From JBCKUK01 sp038924905 (lineage in GTDB: Bacteria > Pseudomonadota > Gammaproteobacteria > Burkholderiales > Methylophilaceae), in contig JBCKUK010000058.1 of NCBI GenBank assembly GCA_038924905.1, positions 1 through 7,220 on the forward strand: a stretch of 7,220 nucleotides of DNA, in the 5' to 3' direction. Position 1 is the first letter of the stretch, and each line of letters starts with the position of its first letter. Below the pieces are notes generated by a model that saw only the letters and a list, made by a program, of their open reading frames with translations, did no database searches and was not told the origin of the DNA. Below, piece after piece: positions 6,600-7,220 of this stretch. Made by a program: the position numbers and the translations under genes.

Positions 6600-6941
6600 T
6601 TAATTAAGCAGACGTAAAGTAAATGGATACTGGTAATTTTCACCCTTGCTGGCAGCAACCGCTGCGAGGATAGAGAGAATAATATTAGCCAGCCAGATGA
6701 TGCCTATGAATAGAAAACCTATCAAAATAAAGGCCAATATCCAGCTGATAAAATAAGCAAGTAACATGGTAATTTGAAAGTTCAATGCCTCACGTGCCTG
6801 ACTGGCAAGATAGGGGCTGTCATCTTTCTTGAGCAGCCAGACAATCAGGGCCGGGAGGATGGAAAAAAAGATACCGCCCAGATGAGTGAGGACGGCAATA
6901 TTTTTTTCGTCGGAACTGGTTGGTGTAGTGATTTCAGACAT
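6600..6941 (-). CDS. DUF4870 (Tic20-like) small membrane protein
   Basis: A 113-residue inner-membrane protein of unknown function. A polar N-terminus (residues 1-13, MSEITTPTSSDEK) precedes a first hydrophobic segment at about 15-37 (beginning AVLTHLGGIFF). A charged loop with the family-typical pattern KKDDSPYLASQAREALNFQ (38-56) follows. Two further hydrophobic segments lie at about 57-77 and 79-97, before the usual ending YQYPFTLRLL. The THLGG and AREALNFQ motifs are what identify DUF4870. An upstream in-frame ATG at 7001 would give a 133-residue form, but the internal ATG at 6941 has a GAGGT site at good spacing and matches the family N-terminus, while the longer form would overlap ptsI. 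The gene follows ptsI by 13 bases and precedes prlC by 26, so it is probably co-expressed with both. No function can be assigned; a link to phosphotransferase or peptide turnover is only positional. Confidence 0.88.
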   Translation of the reverse strand: MSEITTPTSSDEKNIAVLTHLGGIFFSILPALIVWLLKKDDSPYLASQAREALNFQITMLLAYFISWILAFILIGFLFIGIIWLANIILSILAAVAASKGENYQYPFTLRLLN

Positions 6942-6948
6942 GGCTGAT

Positions 6949-6953
6949 ACCTC
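6949..6953 (-). promoter_or_regulatory. Ribosome-binding site of the DUF4870 gene, just after the ptsI stop
   Basis: GAGGT on the minus strand, within AAAGAGGT, lies seven bases before the ATG at 6941 and immediately after the ptsI TAA (6957-6955). Ribosomes ending on ptsI would sit on this site, so translational coupling is plausible. It decides for the 6941 start over the upstream in-frame ATG at 7001. Confidence 0.7.
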
Positions 6954-6954
6954 T

Positions 6955-7220
6955 TTAAGAAAGATTGAGTTTTTGTAGCAAAGGTTCAATTCTATCGACA
7001 TCGTAACTGCTTAAAATGTTCCGTGTTCCTGAAAGCAGTTTCGGCAGATTGCTTTGCAGTACCTGACGTTTTACAGCCAAAACATGTGCCGGGTGCATGG
7101 AAAATTGGCGCAAGCCAAAACCCAATAACAAACGCGTAAGTTTGGCATCGCCGGCCATTTCCCCACACACCGCAACAGGTTTCCCCAACTTCTGGCCAGC
7201 CCTGATTGTCATTTCAATCA
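6955..7220 (-). CDS. ptsI: Phosphoenolpyruvate-protein phosphotransferase (enzyme I), 3' end
   Basis: Only the last 87 complete codons are in the window; the frame stays open through base 7220 (Ile-Glu before MTIRAGQ), so the ATG at 7212 is internal and the gene begins to the right. Enzyme I takes phosphate from PEP and passes it via an N-terminal His to HPr. This fragment is the end of the PEP-binding barrel: VAVCGEMAGD holds the catalytic Cys (codon 7167-7165, equivalent to Cys502 of E. coli enzyme I), and LLGFGLRQFSM is the family's next conserved block. PEP synthase, a related fold, has a different sequence around this Cys. In betaproteobacteria enzyme I usually serves an incomplete, regulatory phosphotransferase system; whether this copy is PtsI or the GAF-containing PtsP cannot be told without the N-terminus. 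It probably heads the minus-strand transcript that continues into the DUF4870 gene. Confidence 0.9.
   Translation of the reverse strand, partial: IEMTIRAGQKLGKPVAVCGEMAGDAKLTRLLLGFGLRQFSMHPAHVLAVKRQVLQSNLPKLLSGTRNILSSYDVDRIEPLLQKLNLS

Noticed and set aside
6942..7001. Possible sigma-70 promoter before the DUF4870 gene (TTGAAC, 17 bases, AATCTT on the minus strand)
   Set aside because: The -10 box matches only three of six consensus positions and it lies in the ptsI coding end; not distinguishable from chance.
6600..7001. 133-residue form of the DUF4870 protein starting at ATG 7001
   Set aside because: The extra 20 residues overlap ptsI and have no family match, whereas ATG 6941 has a good ribosome-binding site and the expected N-terminus.
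1..7220. A new defence, mobile or biosynthetic system in the window
   Set aside because: All genes belong to known core families in a compact arrangement; no repeats, integrase, transposase, toxin-antitoxin pair or unassigned large frame was found.

Overview
This window looks like an ordinary chromosomal region of a betaproteobacterium. The best fit is the Nitrosomonadales/Methylophilaceae side of the class, judged from protein resemblance and a base composition near half GC; the genus cannot be fixed by eye. It is almost entirely coding. I see no tRNA or rRNA gene, insertion sequence, CRISPR array, phage gene or gene-free stretch above about 50 bases, and no clear sign of horizontal transfer.

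Left half, plus strand (1-3690): the 3' end of a DUF4390 gene, then a complete NtrY-type membrane histidine kinase (721 aa) and an NtrX-type response regulator (422 aa). The first gap is 21 bases and the kinase and regulator overlap by 4 bases (ATGA), so the three genes read as one operon whose promoter lies left of the window. NtrY should sense an envelope or redox-linked signal and phosphorylate NtrX on Asp54. NtrX then binds DNA through its Fis-type helix-turn-helix. Its central AAA+ domain has lost every sigma-54 activator signature, so it most likely works as a plain DNA-binding regulator and not as a sigma-54 ATPase.

Right half, minus strand (3704-7220), in transcription order: the 3' end of phosphotransferase-system enzyme I (ptsI), a 113-residue DUF4870 (Tic20-like) membrane protein, oligopeptidase A (prlC) and exodeoxyribonuclease III (xth). 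The gaps are 13, 26 and 44 bases, compatible with one transcript running from ptsI to xth. Two of these genes use non-ATG starts: GTG for prlC and TTG for xth. The functions are unrelated housekeeping roles: carbon/nitrogen signalling, membrane, peptide turnover and base-excision repair.

The two clusters converge on a 13-base gap with no convincing terminator, so their transcripts probably overlap at the 3' ends.

I did not find a new defence or mobile system. The points most worth a second look are the ATPase-dead NtrX, a small in-frame tandem repeat in the NtrY PAS region, an in-phase A-AAA-AAA slippery heptamer just before the ntrY/ntrX overlap, and the translation-start arrangements of xth, ntrY and prlC.
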